NCBI GenBank assembly: GCA_018343915.1
Contig: JABRWF010000001.1
Coordinates: forward strand, 5,456,001-5,520,000
From: Agroathelia rolfsii
Lineage: Eukaryota; Basidiomycota; Agaricomycetes; Amylocorticiales; Amylocorticiaceae
Reading direction: 5' to 3'
DNA: 64,000 nucleotides
Shown: positions 23,136-33,887 of the stretch, in pieces
Layout: each line of letters starts with the position of its first letter
How positions within the stretch are numbered: position 1 is the first letter of the stretch
The notes under the pieces: model-generated
Database searches by the model: none
The model's input: the letters and a program-made list of their open reading frames with translations, nothing else
What the model was told of the DNA's origin: nothing
Position numbers and translations under genes: made by a program

Positions 23136-26100
23136 ATGGCTAGCATCGGTATCCCAAATCTGCTAACATTGCCAAGCTCTGGTCTGGGAATATACTCGAC
23201 GCGCAGATTCTCAATCAAAGACGAAGTCGATGAGGTGCAGCAGACGTCATCACCCACTCGGAGTTCGTCTGCTAGAGCATCCTCCAGCGAACCTCCTCGC
23301 AAAGTCGCCAAGCTCAGTCATTCTTCAATCGGTACATCAAGGGCAGATGCTCTACGTGGAGAAGTAAAGAGAGTGAGACTTTACCTTGATGGTCGGTATT
23401 GTGCACGATATCTTGCTGGTCGACTATCCATCTATCTATCACATAGTCATTAATATCATTCCTACTCTGAATCACTGGTGTTCGTCAATCCATAAGGGCT
23501 ATATTCGAGGATTTTCTATGACTCCCGGACATGTATGGATAGCGCCTTGTCCTACCCACTCAAACGTTATCAAATGATATGCTATCATTCGACTATCTAT
23601 ACTAACTGCAATCTATTGTTTCACCTATCATCTGCTTTTCAATGAATTCTTTTGAGCGCTATCTAACAATGCCATCATTTTTTTTTTCAACATTAGATGT
23701 TCTGCAACCCACGGATAGCAGCTCATCCACGCTCCTCCTCCTCAAGCGTTGCCTCCGCGTTCTCCTTACACGACTATCGGACGACCCACTGCCAGCGACT
23801 TACGAGACTATCTACTCCGCTACGCGAGCGCTTATCATTGTGCACAAGAAAGGACAGGAGCTCTATGACGCCCTACAGATCGAAGTGGAAAAATGCGTTG
23901 GGGCCCTCGCCTCTGCACTACTAGCATCTATCCGACCTTCTTCGGGGGCTGATGATGCGGTAGACTTGCAGGACGATGGTGGTAATGATGAAAAATACGA
24001 ACAAGGACTTGAATGGCTTAAAGAATTCAATGCCGCATGGGTATGGTTTGATAAGCAGATTGTTAGTCAGGATAGATGGCTGGGGCCATGATAAGGATAC
24101 TGCTGATGCTGCGATCTATATAGGCACTTATAACATCTCTGCTCACGTATTTGGACCGAGCCTATATTCCCGGAAGCAAGGAAAAGAGGGAATTGCTGTC
24201 CACAGCGTGTGTAGCCGAATATGCAGAATAAACATTACTTTGAACACTAATTGTTTCCCAGGGAACTTGCCAAGTCTCAGTTCCGGCAGCGTATTCTCTT
24301 AAACACTGAAATTTCTCGCCAACTCTCGGTCGTCGTAGCCAAATGGGTAACACGAGAACGCACTCTCGGAGAGGCGCATGAGTATGTGGCTTGTGCTTTT
24401 CTTCTTTTTGTCTCATAATCTCATTCATGTATTTCTTTTTTGCGCATCGAACGCAGAGATGGACGAGAGATTGTCAAGACACTAACCACCAAGCTTCTTG
24501 CTGTGGGAGATTACAGTACTATATTTGAAGCTGACTACCTTCGCTTGGCTTCCCAATACTATCTCGACCTCTCTCCCGAAACGTTAATCGGCAGAGCAGG
24601 AAAATACACGGCGAAGAAAGAAGAAGAAGACATAGATATGGCAGCACAAACTGATGCAGAAATAATCGAGGCACAGCGCTATCTCAAAGCTGCCATGAGC
24701 GCCATCGATGCAGAAGACCAACGTACGGTAGCAGTGTTGCCGCTGTCGAGCCGGGGTAATATGAGGCAGATCATTGAGAGGGCCGTATTGGTGGGTAGAG
24801 TAAAGAACGGAATGGCAAGAGCCCAGTGGTTTGCGCAAGATGGTGTGTATTGGATGACCATGTTCATAATCCTTTTGCTAATACCTTGTATAGCTCTTCC
24901 CCCTCTCATGAACGCCAAGGATCTGGAGCAACTTACAGAAATGTATCATCTCTTCCATCGTGTTGATGCTGCTGAGGACGCCAGCGTCAAGGATAATCTC
25001 GGAGGCAAGACTCCCTTGGATTTGTTGCGCGATTCTTGGATGAGCTATATTATTGTGCGCCCTCCCTCTGAATGCATTTTTTCCCTACATGTAGTATTAA
25101 CGCAGCGTGGCGCACAGACAACGGCCACTAAGATCGTCCAAGATGAAAAACATGATGACGAGATGATCAAGCGTCTTGTCGATCTCAAAGTCTTCGCCAA
25201 CCAGATCGTCACCGAGTGCTTCGTTGGCTCGGGCACAACACCGACACCATTTGCACATGCACTCATGGACGGCTTTATGCGCGCACTGGGCACGCGACCC
25301 GTAGCGCCTGCGCGCTTGCTGGCGCTCCATCTTGACGCCGAGCTGAGAAAGGGACAGAAGGGCCAGTCGTCACAGGCGTTCTTGGACCAGCTCGCGGACG
25401 CGCTTGAGCTGTGGCGTTTCATGCCCGACAAGGACGTGTTTAGGAAGTGGTATGCGAGGAGGATGAGTAAGCGGTTGCTAATTGGGAGGAGCGCGAGTGA
25501 GGAGATGGAAACGCTCGTAGTGGGTGTTTTGAAGCAAAGTATGTCTTGTTTCTTCCCTCGTCTTCACTTGAATGATAATTGATTGATTTCGCGACAGAAT
25601 ACGATCCAGAATTCGGCACGTTCAACAAGATGTTCAACGACCTTGCGCTCTCGAAGGAGATGATGGATGAGTTCCGTGTGAAGGTAGTGCAGAATGAGCG
25701 GCGGCGGATGAGCACCAGTGCGGGTGATAGCACCAGTGATACATGGCTCACAGAGAGTGAGAAAAACATGGCGGAATTGCTTGAGCCTGTGGTGCTCCAA
25801 CAGAGCGTGTGGCCATTTTCGCCAAATAAGAAGGATACAATTAATCTACCTCCTGATGTATGTCTGTGCATTGCCTCCTATTTAAAATTGCAGCTAACTA
25901 TGACAGCGACGATAGATGGCAAAGGCGCTCGTAAAGTTCACAGAATACTACCAATTGAAGCATAAGGGACACAAACTGGAGTGGACGCACACATTGGGTC
26001 ATGCCGTGCTTACGGCGCGTTTTGCGATGGGCCCAGCGAAGGAGCTAAGCGTAAGCTTGTTCCAGGCTGTAGTATTGCTCTTGTTTAACGAGCAGACGAC

Positions 26101-26687
26101 GCTTACATTCGAGGATATCAAAGCCGGTGCGGGTATCGGTGCGTGTTTCTTTCTCTTGTTTTTTGTCTACCAGTCGATCAGCTCATTCTGTGCCTCAGAG
26201 GACGGGGAGTTGAGAAGGACGTTGCAGAGCCTTGCGTGTGGGCCCAAGAAGATATTGAAAAAGCAGCCCGTTGGGAGGGACGTGAACGATAGGGATGTGT
26301 TTGTGTTCAATGACGCATTTACGGATCCGCGCAGGAATGTGCATATCAATAGCATTCAAGCCAAGGAGACCGTGAGTATCGCTCTTTTTTACTTAGATGC
26401 AACGGCATATTCTAATGCCGATTTTATGGCAGGACGAGGAAACAAAAAAGACACAGAGCGCTATTGAAGGCGATCGCAAGTTCTATCTTGAGGCCGCGAT
26501 TGTGCGAATCATGAAGGCGCGCAAGGAAATGTCGTACGAGGCGCTCAAAACGGCGACGATCGACGCTGTCAAGGCGCACTTTGTGCCCGACGTAAGCATG
26601 ATCAAGCAGCGCATCTCGAGCTTAGTTGAGGCGGAATATTTGAGGCGGGATGAAGAGGACAGGCAGAAGTTCCATTATGTTGCATAG
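23136..26687 (+). CDS. CUL4: Cullin 4, scaffold of a CRL4 ubiquitin ligase
   Basis: Scaffold that holds a RING protein and a DDB1-type adaptor (known for the family). Exon 2 onward (23697-24061 and later, to TAA at 26687) gives a continuous cullin after removing about nine introns. Seen: N-terminal cullin repeats (YETIYSATRALIIVHKKGQELY, LDRAYIPGSKEKRELL), the cullin-homology core (DVFRKWYARRMSKRLLIGR, LFNEQTTLTFEDIKAGAGI), and the C-terminal domain IVRIMKARKEMSYEAL, whose Lys is the usual Nedd8 site. The ending FHYVA fits CUL4 better than CUL1 or CUL3. One intron (25060-25110) needs the acceptor at CGCAG. Exon 1 is tentative: MASIGIPNLL at 23136 leads to a Ser-rich, PPRKVAKL-containing segment, but its join to exon 2 is not resolved. 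Confidence 0.88.
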
Positions 26688-27326
26688 GTTGAAAATAGGG
26701 TCTAGTGAAACTGTGTATGATATATTCACGCTCGTATGTCCTAGAAAGAGTAAACGAATCTAATTCTCCTATGTATACTGCCATCTACTGTTATGACTAG
26801 TATCCTAGTCTGTTTATAGAAATTTGCTAGCGAATCTGGGGTTAAGATGGATCACAGCCCATTCTGTTCATGGCTGGCTGGAAGAATGAAGATAACAATA
26901 ATGCAAAGCATAGTATTAAACAGATGGCAGGCCACCTGCCGCAGGTGCTAATGACAGCTGAGTACGGCTTCAAGGCAGAGGATATATATATAATAAATAA
27001 AAATAATACAGCAAGAGATGAAACGTTTGATACCCGGAGAAACCGGACGGATTACATCACAGGAATAAAGGGTATAATGTGACCAGCGACTGCCAGCGAC
27101 ATACTCACGGTTTTCAAAAGTTTCCCGGGTCATAGTTGTATACTTTGCATGTTTCAGTCACATCCAGAGGGCATATATAGTCTCGCACGATTTTTTATTT
27201 TGAAGGAAACAATGTGGAAGTGGCTAAAATATGAAAAATGTACAATTTTTTTCTCCCCCTAATGATGGTTCTCACCATGTCACTGGCAGTGATTGTTGTA
27301 ATCAGAAGAATTCACACTCTAGTAAT
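26688..27326. other. Intergenic region after cullin 4
   Basis: AT-rich; no gene seen. A short perfect palindrome (CACCTGC/GCAGGTG) is at about 26933-26947. Confidence 0.5.
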
Positions 27327-27399
27327 GGCAAGATAGCTCAGTTGGTAGAGCACCTGTATATATAATGGGAGGCCCTGGGTTCAATTCCTAGTCTAGCCA
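27327..27399 (+). tRNA. tRNA-like gene, anticodon by position AUA; possible pseudogene
   Basis: 73 nt fold as a full cloverleaf. The 7 bp acceptor has one A-A mismatch (GGCAAGA/TCTAGCC). The D arm is GCTC/GAGC, the anticodon stem CCTGT/ATGGG and the T arm CTGGG/CCTAG with loop TTCAATT. A-box and B-box sequences are present, and TTTT (27401-27404) follows as a pol III stop. The anticodon loop ATATATA places AUA at positions 34-36, not a normal fungal anticodon. The body resembles tRNA-Lys. A decayed tRNA-Lys or a tRNA-derived SINE head is more likely than a working tRNA. Confidence 0.55.
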
Positions 27400-29027
27400 A
27401 TTTTCTAGTTTTATCAGTGATTATGTTTTCTTAGGGTTTGGCTCGGATTTGAATAAGGCAGTGATGCTATATCATGATTGTTCCATTGATATCATGATGT
27501 GTAAACCGGCAATTGTGTCAAGGGTACTCTCCTTGACTTGATGAAAACGCAGGTCAACACCCACAATTATCTTCAAATTCAATGATCGTCCCTCTTAACA
27601 CTAAGACTTTATTGAAGTACCTTACACGTAAGTTTTCCCACAGTTAGCACAGCCTTAATTTTATTGAAGGCGTGCCCAGGTACTTTCTTAGCTTACATGT
27701 ACTCGATGCTCTTAACGTTTCACACGCACACACGAGGGGGATTTGCACCGCCCACAAGTAAGAGAGAGAGAGAGAGAGAGAGGGAGGGGAGGGGGCTAGG
27801 ACGTTATGGCCTAGGCCAACAAGAAAATACCCTGAAGGCGAAGTTTGATTAGTAATCTATTTAAAGGAATACAAACTCTTTACTTGCCTGAAGGCGAAGA
27901 GGTTGAAGCTGAGCTCTTCAGGACAAGTTACATGCGTTATTTATACTACTACTGAAGGGTCCGTGCGCAGCTTTGATGGTCTGTGCACAGAGGGAAATAG
28001 AAGCATAATTGTGGCAATGCAGGGGAAGAGCTTTTACCCTAACTCCACCGGGCATCCGTGTGGAGATCCGTTTCTGGACCAATACCGGTAATTGTTAGGA
28101 ATTGCTCAGGGAAGGAAGGCTGTGTTCCTGGGCTGTGCATGATGGTGGAAATAGAAGTGCGCGCAGCCCCGAGATTACTCCTGTGACGTGCGGCTTGGAA
28201 CACGTGAGGGCCAATCACATGACCACTGCACTGCCCACAGTCCACGCCCTAAAGGGTAATTCTTATAAGGAAAATAAAGGAAAAGAAAGAAAATGCAATA
28301 ACTAATTAAATAATTGTCCAAATAATACAAGAAAATAGCCGAAAAATCGGCAAAAATTCCCTTCTCATGACAAATTGTCGGCAGAACAACATAACCACTC
28401 TTGAATCATTTTATCATCCCAATCATGATGCCTTCGGTTGGTACCTAATTACTGAAGCATCCATTGATAACCACTACCATGCAACTCCCTCACTAGCAGA
28501 TACATGTTGAAATCACGAGCTTATCATGACATGTCACGAATGTAACAAACGCCTGTTATAGGCATGTTGAAGGACAAAGTTGGATCATAAATATGTATAA
28601 CATTTTCTATTCCTTTTCCTCTCTTGTCTTTAATCTTCATGGAACGACGCATTACGGACTTTTACATTACTCGCTACATATAGCTCGTTACATGTTTTTT
28701 GCTTCCGCGGTCACATGACTACTGTTTATACTGTGCCGCGCTTTAGACCCTTTGTACCTCAGTTGTTTCTCTTTATACAGCTGAGGTGTAAGTGCTTTAG
28801 CATTCTTATATTCACATATATTCTAATACTCTTGTAGTAATATATTATAGGTGAATAAAATTGAGTTGTTTCTCTTTATACAGCTGAGGTTAATATATTA
28901 TAGTATTACACCCCTAATTTTAACAAGGCAAGTTTCCTTATTTGTTCTTCTGCTGTATGTACGAGTTTCTCCTATCTCTTCGTGTTTCTACTGTACTTCT
29001 CTTTTCTTGCTTTCTTTACCTACTGTC
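27400..29027. other. Gene-poor region with simple repeats
   Basis: No gene supported. It contains a (GA)n tract near 27764-27781 and the 27 bp direct repeats at 28761-28890. Confidence 0.5.
28761..28890 (+). repeat. Two identical 27 bp direct repeats
   Basis: The same 27 bases (starting AGTTGTTTCTC, ending CAGCTGAGGT) occur at 28761-28787 and 28864-28890. A TAATATATTATAG motif follows the second copy and also lies between the two, near 28840. This looks like a local duplication or element ends. Confidence 0.85.
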
Positions 29028-30307
29028 ATGGCCAATTCACGAGAGATCGATTGTTACGATTATTTAGTATTTTACATGTATATAAGAACAATTTACATGT
29101 ACTACAATCTACAGTGTCTTGTGTGTTATTTTCCCTCTGCTTGATCTTATTGTGACACTCCGGTCATTTGTCGATCACACCGCGTTACTTGTTACGCCGG
29201 CTCTCATAATCTTCAATAATACAAAGTGCCGAAATCTCTTGCTACATTTGCATAGTAATATCGGCCGCTCTTTATGGTCAATAGATTAAGCACACCTCCG
29301 TTAATTTGATATACTCACATACAACCAACGCACTAGGTGTCTATTTCGGTGCCTATTGCCTATCCGTTTCTGCCATATTGCGCAATCCCAATTTCACTCG
29401 CTCATGGAGAACCTCGTACATGTTCTTTAGCAGTCTGCTGCTAATATTGAACTCTATAGTATTCTTCAGCATTTTGATTCTTGGAATCAAAGTTTTAGTT
29501 ATCAACAGAGCGGAGTTTTTGAAAAATCCAGGAGGATATTTTTCTGAATATAGTGGATCTGTTTACTTGGTTATTGGAAGCGCATCACAAAACATAGCCA
29601 TATTTTTATCTCAAGCACTACTGGTACGTTTACGTATTCTTGACTTATTGAATAGATCTTCTTGAATTCATTTCAGAGTAGATATATCGTTGCTATATCG
29701 TTTTCGGCTCAAGACTCCGTATCATCATTCTGCCAGGCCTGTTAGCTATATTAGCATTTGGCAAGTTGCACCTACCAGACCTCGGTCCATGATCCATAAT
29801 TCTCATGATGATATATGCTCATAGTCATATCGATGGCGCCCACAGGACTTGATACTAACCTATTTTCTGATCTCACGAGCAACGTAGAGGAAGTTTTCAC
29901 TTCGACTGGCATTATGCTTTCCGCGATTGTCGATATCGTAATTACCGCAATGATTTCCATCAAGATTCTCATTGTATATTACAATGTGCGGAATTTTGTC
30001 AGTCCCGAGGTGACGAAGCCATACGCCAAAATTATTGCTATATTCGTTGAATCTGCAGCACCGTGTGCTATGTTAGGGATCATCTGCAGTGTGTCTATTC
30101 TCAGGTTTGGTCAGGCAATACCATGGACTGCGGCCGCATTTATATTCTGGACAGTTGGTATGGTAAGTTTTTTTTTCTTTATTTTATTTTATTTTTTTAG
30201 TCGTATGACCAACACAATCCTTGTTAAAGATGCTATTTCCGCAACTTATCATTCTTCGCATTGCATACGGTGTTGCATGGACTAGCTTGTCCGAGGATAT
30301 CATCTAA
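29028..30307 (+). CDS. Orphan multi-pass (about seven TM) membrane protein
   Basis: Six exons: 29028-29077, 29227-29276, 29337-29623, 29682-29760, 29825-30162 and 30230-30307, giving 293 residues. Hydrophobic segments include ISCYICIVISAALYGVYF, MFFSSLLLILNSIVFFSILI, IYRCYIVFGSRLRIIILPG, IMLSAIVDIVITAMISIKIL and AMLGIICSVSILRF. The loop RCYIVFGSRLRIIILP and the tail LIILRIAYGVAW are typical of a large agaricomycete family with no established role. The intron at 29761-29824 begins GCAAGT, a GC-AG intron. The first exon is the least certain: its join (29077/29227) was chosen because it keeps the frame into the first membrane segment. No ligand or function is inferred. Confidence 0.75.
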
Positions 30308-30954
30308 AGTATTACATGGCAATTTAGACGCCTTTAATGTGTAGTGATTCGGTGGCCTTGATAATGTTGATATATGCCATCCGTGTGTTGGATCATTTAG
30401 CCTTTACTTTTGTGACGGTGGTCCTGCGCTCTCTTTCTCCTTGAATACATGCATATATCCCATCTACTAAAAAATACGCTGTGTTTGTCCTTGTATATCC
30501 CAAGGGAAGAGTAATAGCAAGCCTAGAGTAAAATTGACGAGTCGACGACGCAGGAAAGAAAGATCGATCACCCTCTAATTGTCATACATAGTTGCACAGA
30601 GTCCCCGTTGAACGGATATCTAGTATTTGCGAAATTACAGCTGCAGTGTCGCCATCGTGGTGGCGATAGGTACTAAAGCATGCCCGGGGCTGATATCTGG
30701 ACAGTACAAAAATCCAAAACAGACAGTATAGTTGGGTAGGTCCCATCCCTTCTCGTGTCATCCTCCAACGCTATAGATTGCCTCACCAGCACTCTTCTAT
30801 GCTCCTTATGGATTTCTGATGGCTGATGTCGATGGCAAACCGGAAAATGTCATTAGTAAGACTTATTTTAATATTCAATGGAGTGATTGGAATGACGAGT
30901 AGGAGGAGAGAGGATCGTATGTCACACACAGAGATTTATAGTAGCACTACTCAC
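30308..30954. other. Spacer between membrane gene and degenerate G-alpha
   Basis: No gene recognised. On the minus strand a last exon matching the end of the other G-alpha genes could not be found here. Confidence 0.45.
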
Positions 30955-32509
30955 CCTAGAATTTATAGGAGTTTTATCAGTAAACAAGCGAAATTACATA
31001 GAGGGGATAGGCACGCCGGAAAATGAGTTGAAACGGTAAGCCTTACCTTCTATCACAGCCTGAACAAAATGCAAGCAATTCATGTCTGGGGTATCCACAA
31101 CACTTGACGCCAGCAAAAAAAAAAAAAAAAAAAAAAATGGTGAGTAACTCTGCATAGAAAAATAACAGATTGCTAATTATGTATTTACTGAGCGTATACT
31201 CGATCACTTCACAATCTTCCTGATTCATGCGCCAGATCGGTGAACTGCTTCTTAAAGTAGTCATGGCTGGCGCAGACATCGCCCTGCTCGCCATCGTAAT
31301 CGGGGAAATGCGTTTTTATGTGCGAATTCTGGATCTTCGCTTTGAATAATTCAGATCTTGTGAGGAATACGATCTGACTATATTTGTTTTTCTCTCATAA
31401 TAGAATATCCAGGGGGGAAATGACGTACGACATAGATGCCTCTTGAGTACATGGAATGTAGAATTTGCTGAAAGGTGTCTATAGCGTATTGCATTTGGTT
31501 CTAGATGGCAAAGTTAATTAAGCGTAAATTTACCACCAAAAACACTCACAACATCCTCATCCTCGGAAAGTGTTTGATCGTAGCAACTCAAGGGTACAAA
31601 GAACACCATGAAATACATGTCCTCAAAAGCCTGGACCCACTTCCGTCGTCTCATGTTCTGGTTGCCCGGATCTACAAACACGCACTCCCAGCTAGAAATG
31701 GGGAGGACTATCTCTATTGCTCCTTGTGCTGGCAAACTGGAATAGTTGATAGAGTCCTGGCCGTATGTCGGTTGATAGGCTGAGTCTGATAATCGATCCA
31801 GATTGGCAAGAAAGTATGCCAAGCCGCGCTAGATAGCGGAGGTTTCAAGTTGGAAAGGGACGAAGTCTCCCGTCAGTGCAGTTAGGATAGAAACAAGTCA
31901 AAAAGCGCTGCTTGGGGGCTGTTACCTCGTTTTGACAATCCAGGCTGGTCTTTGACCCTGCATTAGTCCAGAGCATTTTGGATGCATCACGGTATTCTTG
32001 AGAATGACGCTTATCGTCACGGATGTCTAGAGTCTTGTCGCCGACAAACTCGGTGTACACCTCATTCTCCAGAGATAGTTTCGTGTCCATCAAATCGAGT
32101 GGATGTTTCACTCGATCTGTGGGAAAAGGGAGAAGATGCTGGCTGTGCGCCTTACATTCTCTCTCAGACCCGTCATGTTGAGAAGAGCGTAATTGCTAGG
32201 ACATGTATACTCAGGGTAGGGATACTAGATGCTAGGGCCAAGAGAACCAAGCCAAAAGCTAGTGCCCACCTCAATGAATGCTGACTTTCCTGAATCGTGA
32301 ATACCAAGAACGAGTACCTGTATTTGGTTCCTCCTCCTCTTTCTGTCCTATCATTTACGATCGAAAAAAAAAAAATCGTTGAGCTGTCGATCGCCCCACG
32401 GAATTCAAAGCCAATGAACTTCTGTTAAAGCCTTTTCTATATCCTCTTGTCTCTGTTTTTCCTTCCTCTTCTTCACCATTGCGATCCCAAGGGACATGAG
32501 GGCTCCCAT
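30955..32509 (-). pseudogene. Degenerate G-protein alpha subunit (Galpha-2)
   Basis: Minus-strand paralogue of the intact gene at 43443-45337. Exon 1 (32509-32420) starts MGALMS, keeping the Gly2 acylation site; exon 2 (32347-32270) is 78 nt, as in both paralogues. It stays open through most of the protein, then has TGA at 31211-31209 where the intact copy continues to the TATDT region. Eroded motifs: P-loop GIHDSGKS, switch I AQGAIE for RTIGMT, DPGNQ for DVGGQ, TRSE for NKSD. Downstream an exon still resembling DTAMLRVVMAAVE ends at 31047. A one-base exon site (TTCTAG-G-GTGAGT) is at 30955. An A-run (31113-31136) interrupts the 3' part. A truncated protein could be made, but GTP binding is unlikely. 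Confidence 0.75.
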
Positions 32510-33887
32510 AACAACCAGAAAGCACAGAAATGGAACGTGACGGACAGCTGAACAACTCTTCAAGGAGAAGCAAGAAACATGGACAGTAAGAGAGAGAAGA
32601 CAGTTAAGCTCAGAGACCTGGAGCAGACAGAAAGTATGAGTGCAAGTATCGACGGAGAAACTCAATCACAACGTAAAGTCAAATATCGTGATTCGGACGA
32701 TACATGGATGCATAAACGGAAAGCTGGTTAAGATAGTGCCCATGATAAATACTGACAGCAGAAATGATGATGAGCAAATTTCTTTTTCGTTTCCACAGAG
32801 TTGTGATTGGAGGAGCCTGGAAATACTACATCAGGAAATGCTGAAAAAATATGTCGAAGCTGAGCATCGAGTTGAATTTACATCGTCATATGTAGTCAAT
32901 ATAGTGCTACATCAGTTGATCATGATGGCACTTTTATGTAGCACTATATCAACTATGCATGGGGCTATATAATCCCTGGCTGGGAGTCAGGTCCAAACAC
33001 AGATTTTTAGCATTTCTTGATGTATTGGCATTACCAAGTAGCATTCAGTCTTTGTTCAGGTAAAGATGCCGTCCCGTTCGGCCAGCGACAATTGCCGCCA
33101 AGGCACAAACTAAGAATCTGAGGAACCAGGGCGTACAGCTATTTTATTTGCCTGTACTAGCAATTTGGTGGATCATATACAGTAACTCACGTGCTCAACT
33201 GAACTGTTTTCATGAATATATATAAAATATAAAATAAAAAGTTCTACATGTATATCACGCTTCGGTCGAGCTCTTCTGTTCCGCCTTTGCATCGCTTATA
33301 AGCCGGAAACGTCGTCGGCTAATATAAGAGAGAAGAGTAAAATAAAATGCGACTAAAAATGACTTGCGAAAACTGCTAAGACGACGGCCGTAGCGCGCGC
33401 TAAGTGCAAGCGGGCGATGCATGCATCATCTTTCTACTGGCACCGTATTGCAAGAGTGGGTAATATTATTCAAGTGTATGCAAGGCAGTTTATGCCAGTC
33501 GCTGTATGGAGTAAAAAACAATAATGGCGAATTACAGAGGGAATAATAACAGCACCTTTACTTGAGCGGAGCAGTTTATGCCAGTTGCAGTATAGAGATA
33601 GCGAATTACAAGGAGAATAATAACAGCATCTTTACATCTGACTATTTTTTGATAGAGGCCATGATATGTATGATCGTATTTTCCAGCGGGACGATCAGGC
33701 GAGAAGACGGGCGTTGGAGGGCCAAGAAGCGACCATAAACTGCTGCACCTGACCCTGGCTCCTCCTCCTCCTCCTCCTCCTCCCCATTCTCTCTCTCCCT
33801 CTCTCTCTCTCTCTTTCATTACTGCTTGTTCATGGTCTATTACTCATTAATACCCCTGCTCTCGTGCTGATCTACTCATTAACATCG
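32510..33887. other. Intergenic region with small hairpin and CT-rich promoter
   Basis: No gene supported. A perfect 14 bp inverted repeat (ATATAGTGCTACAT, 32899-32912, and its complement at 32936-32949) has a 23 nt loop. The end of the region (about 33759-33816) is a (CTC)n/(CT)n tract just before the next gene, typical of fungal pyrimidine-rich promoters. Confidence 0.5.
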
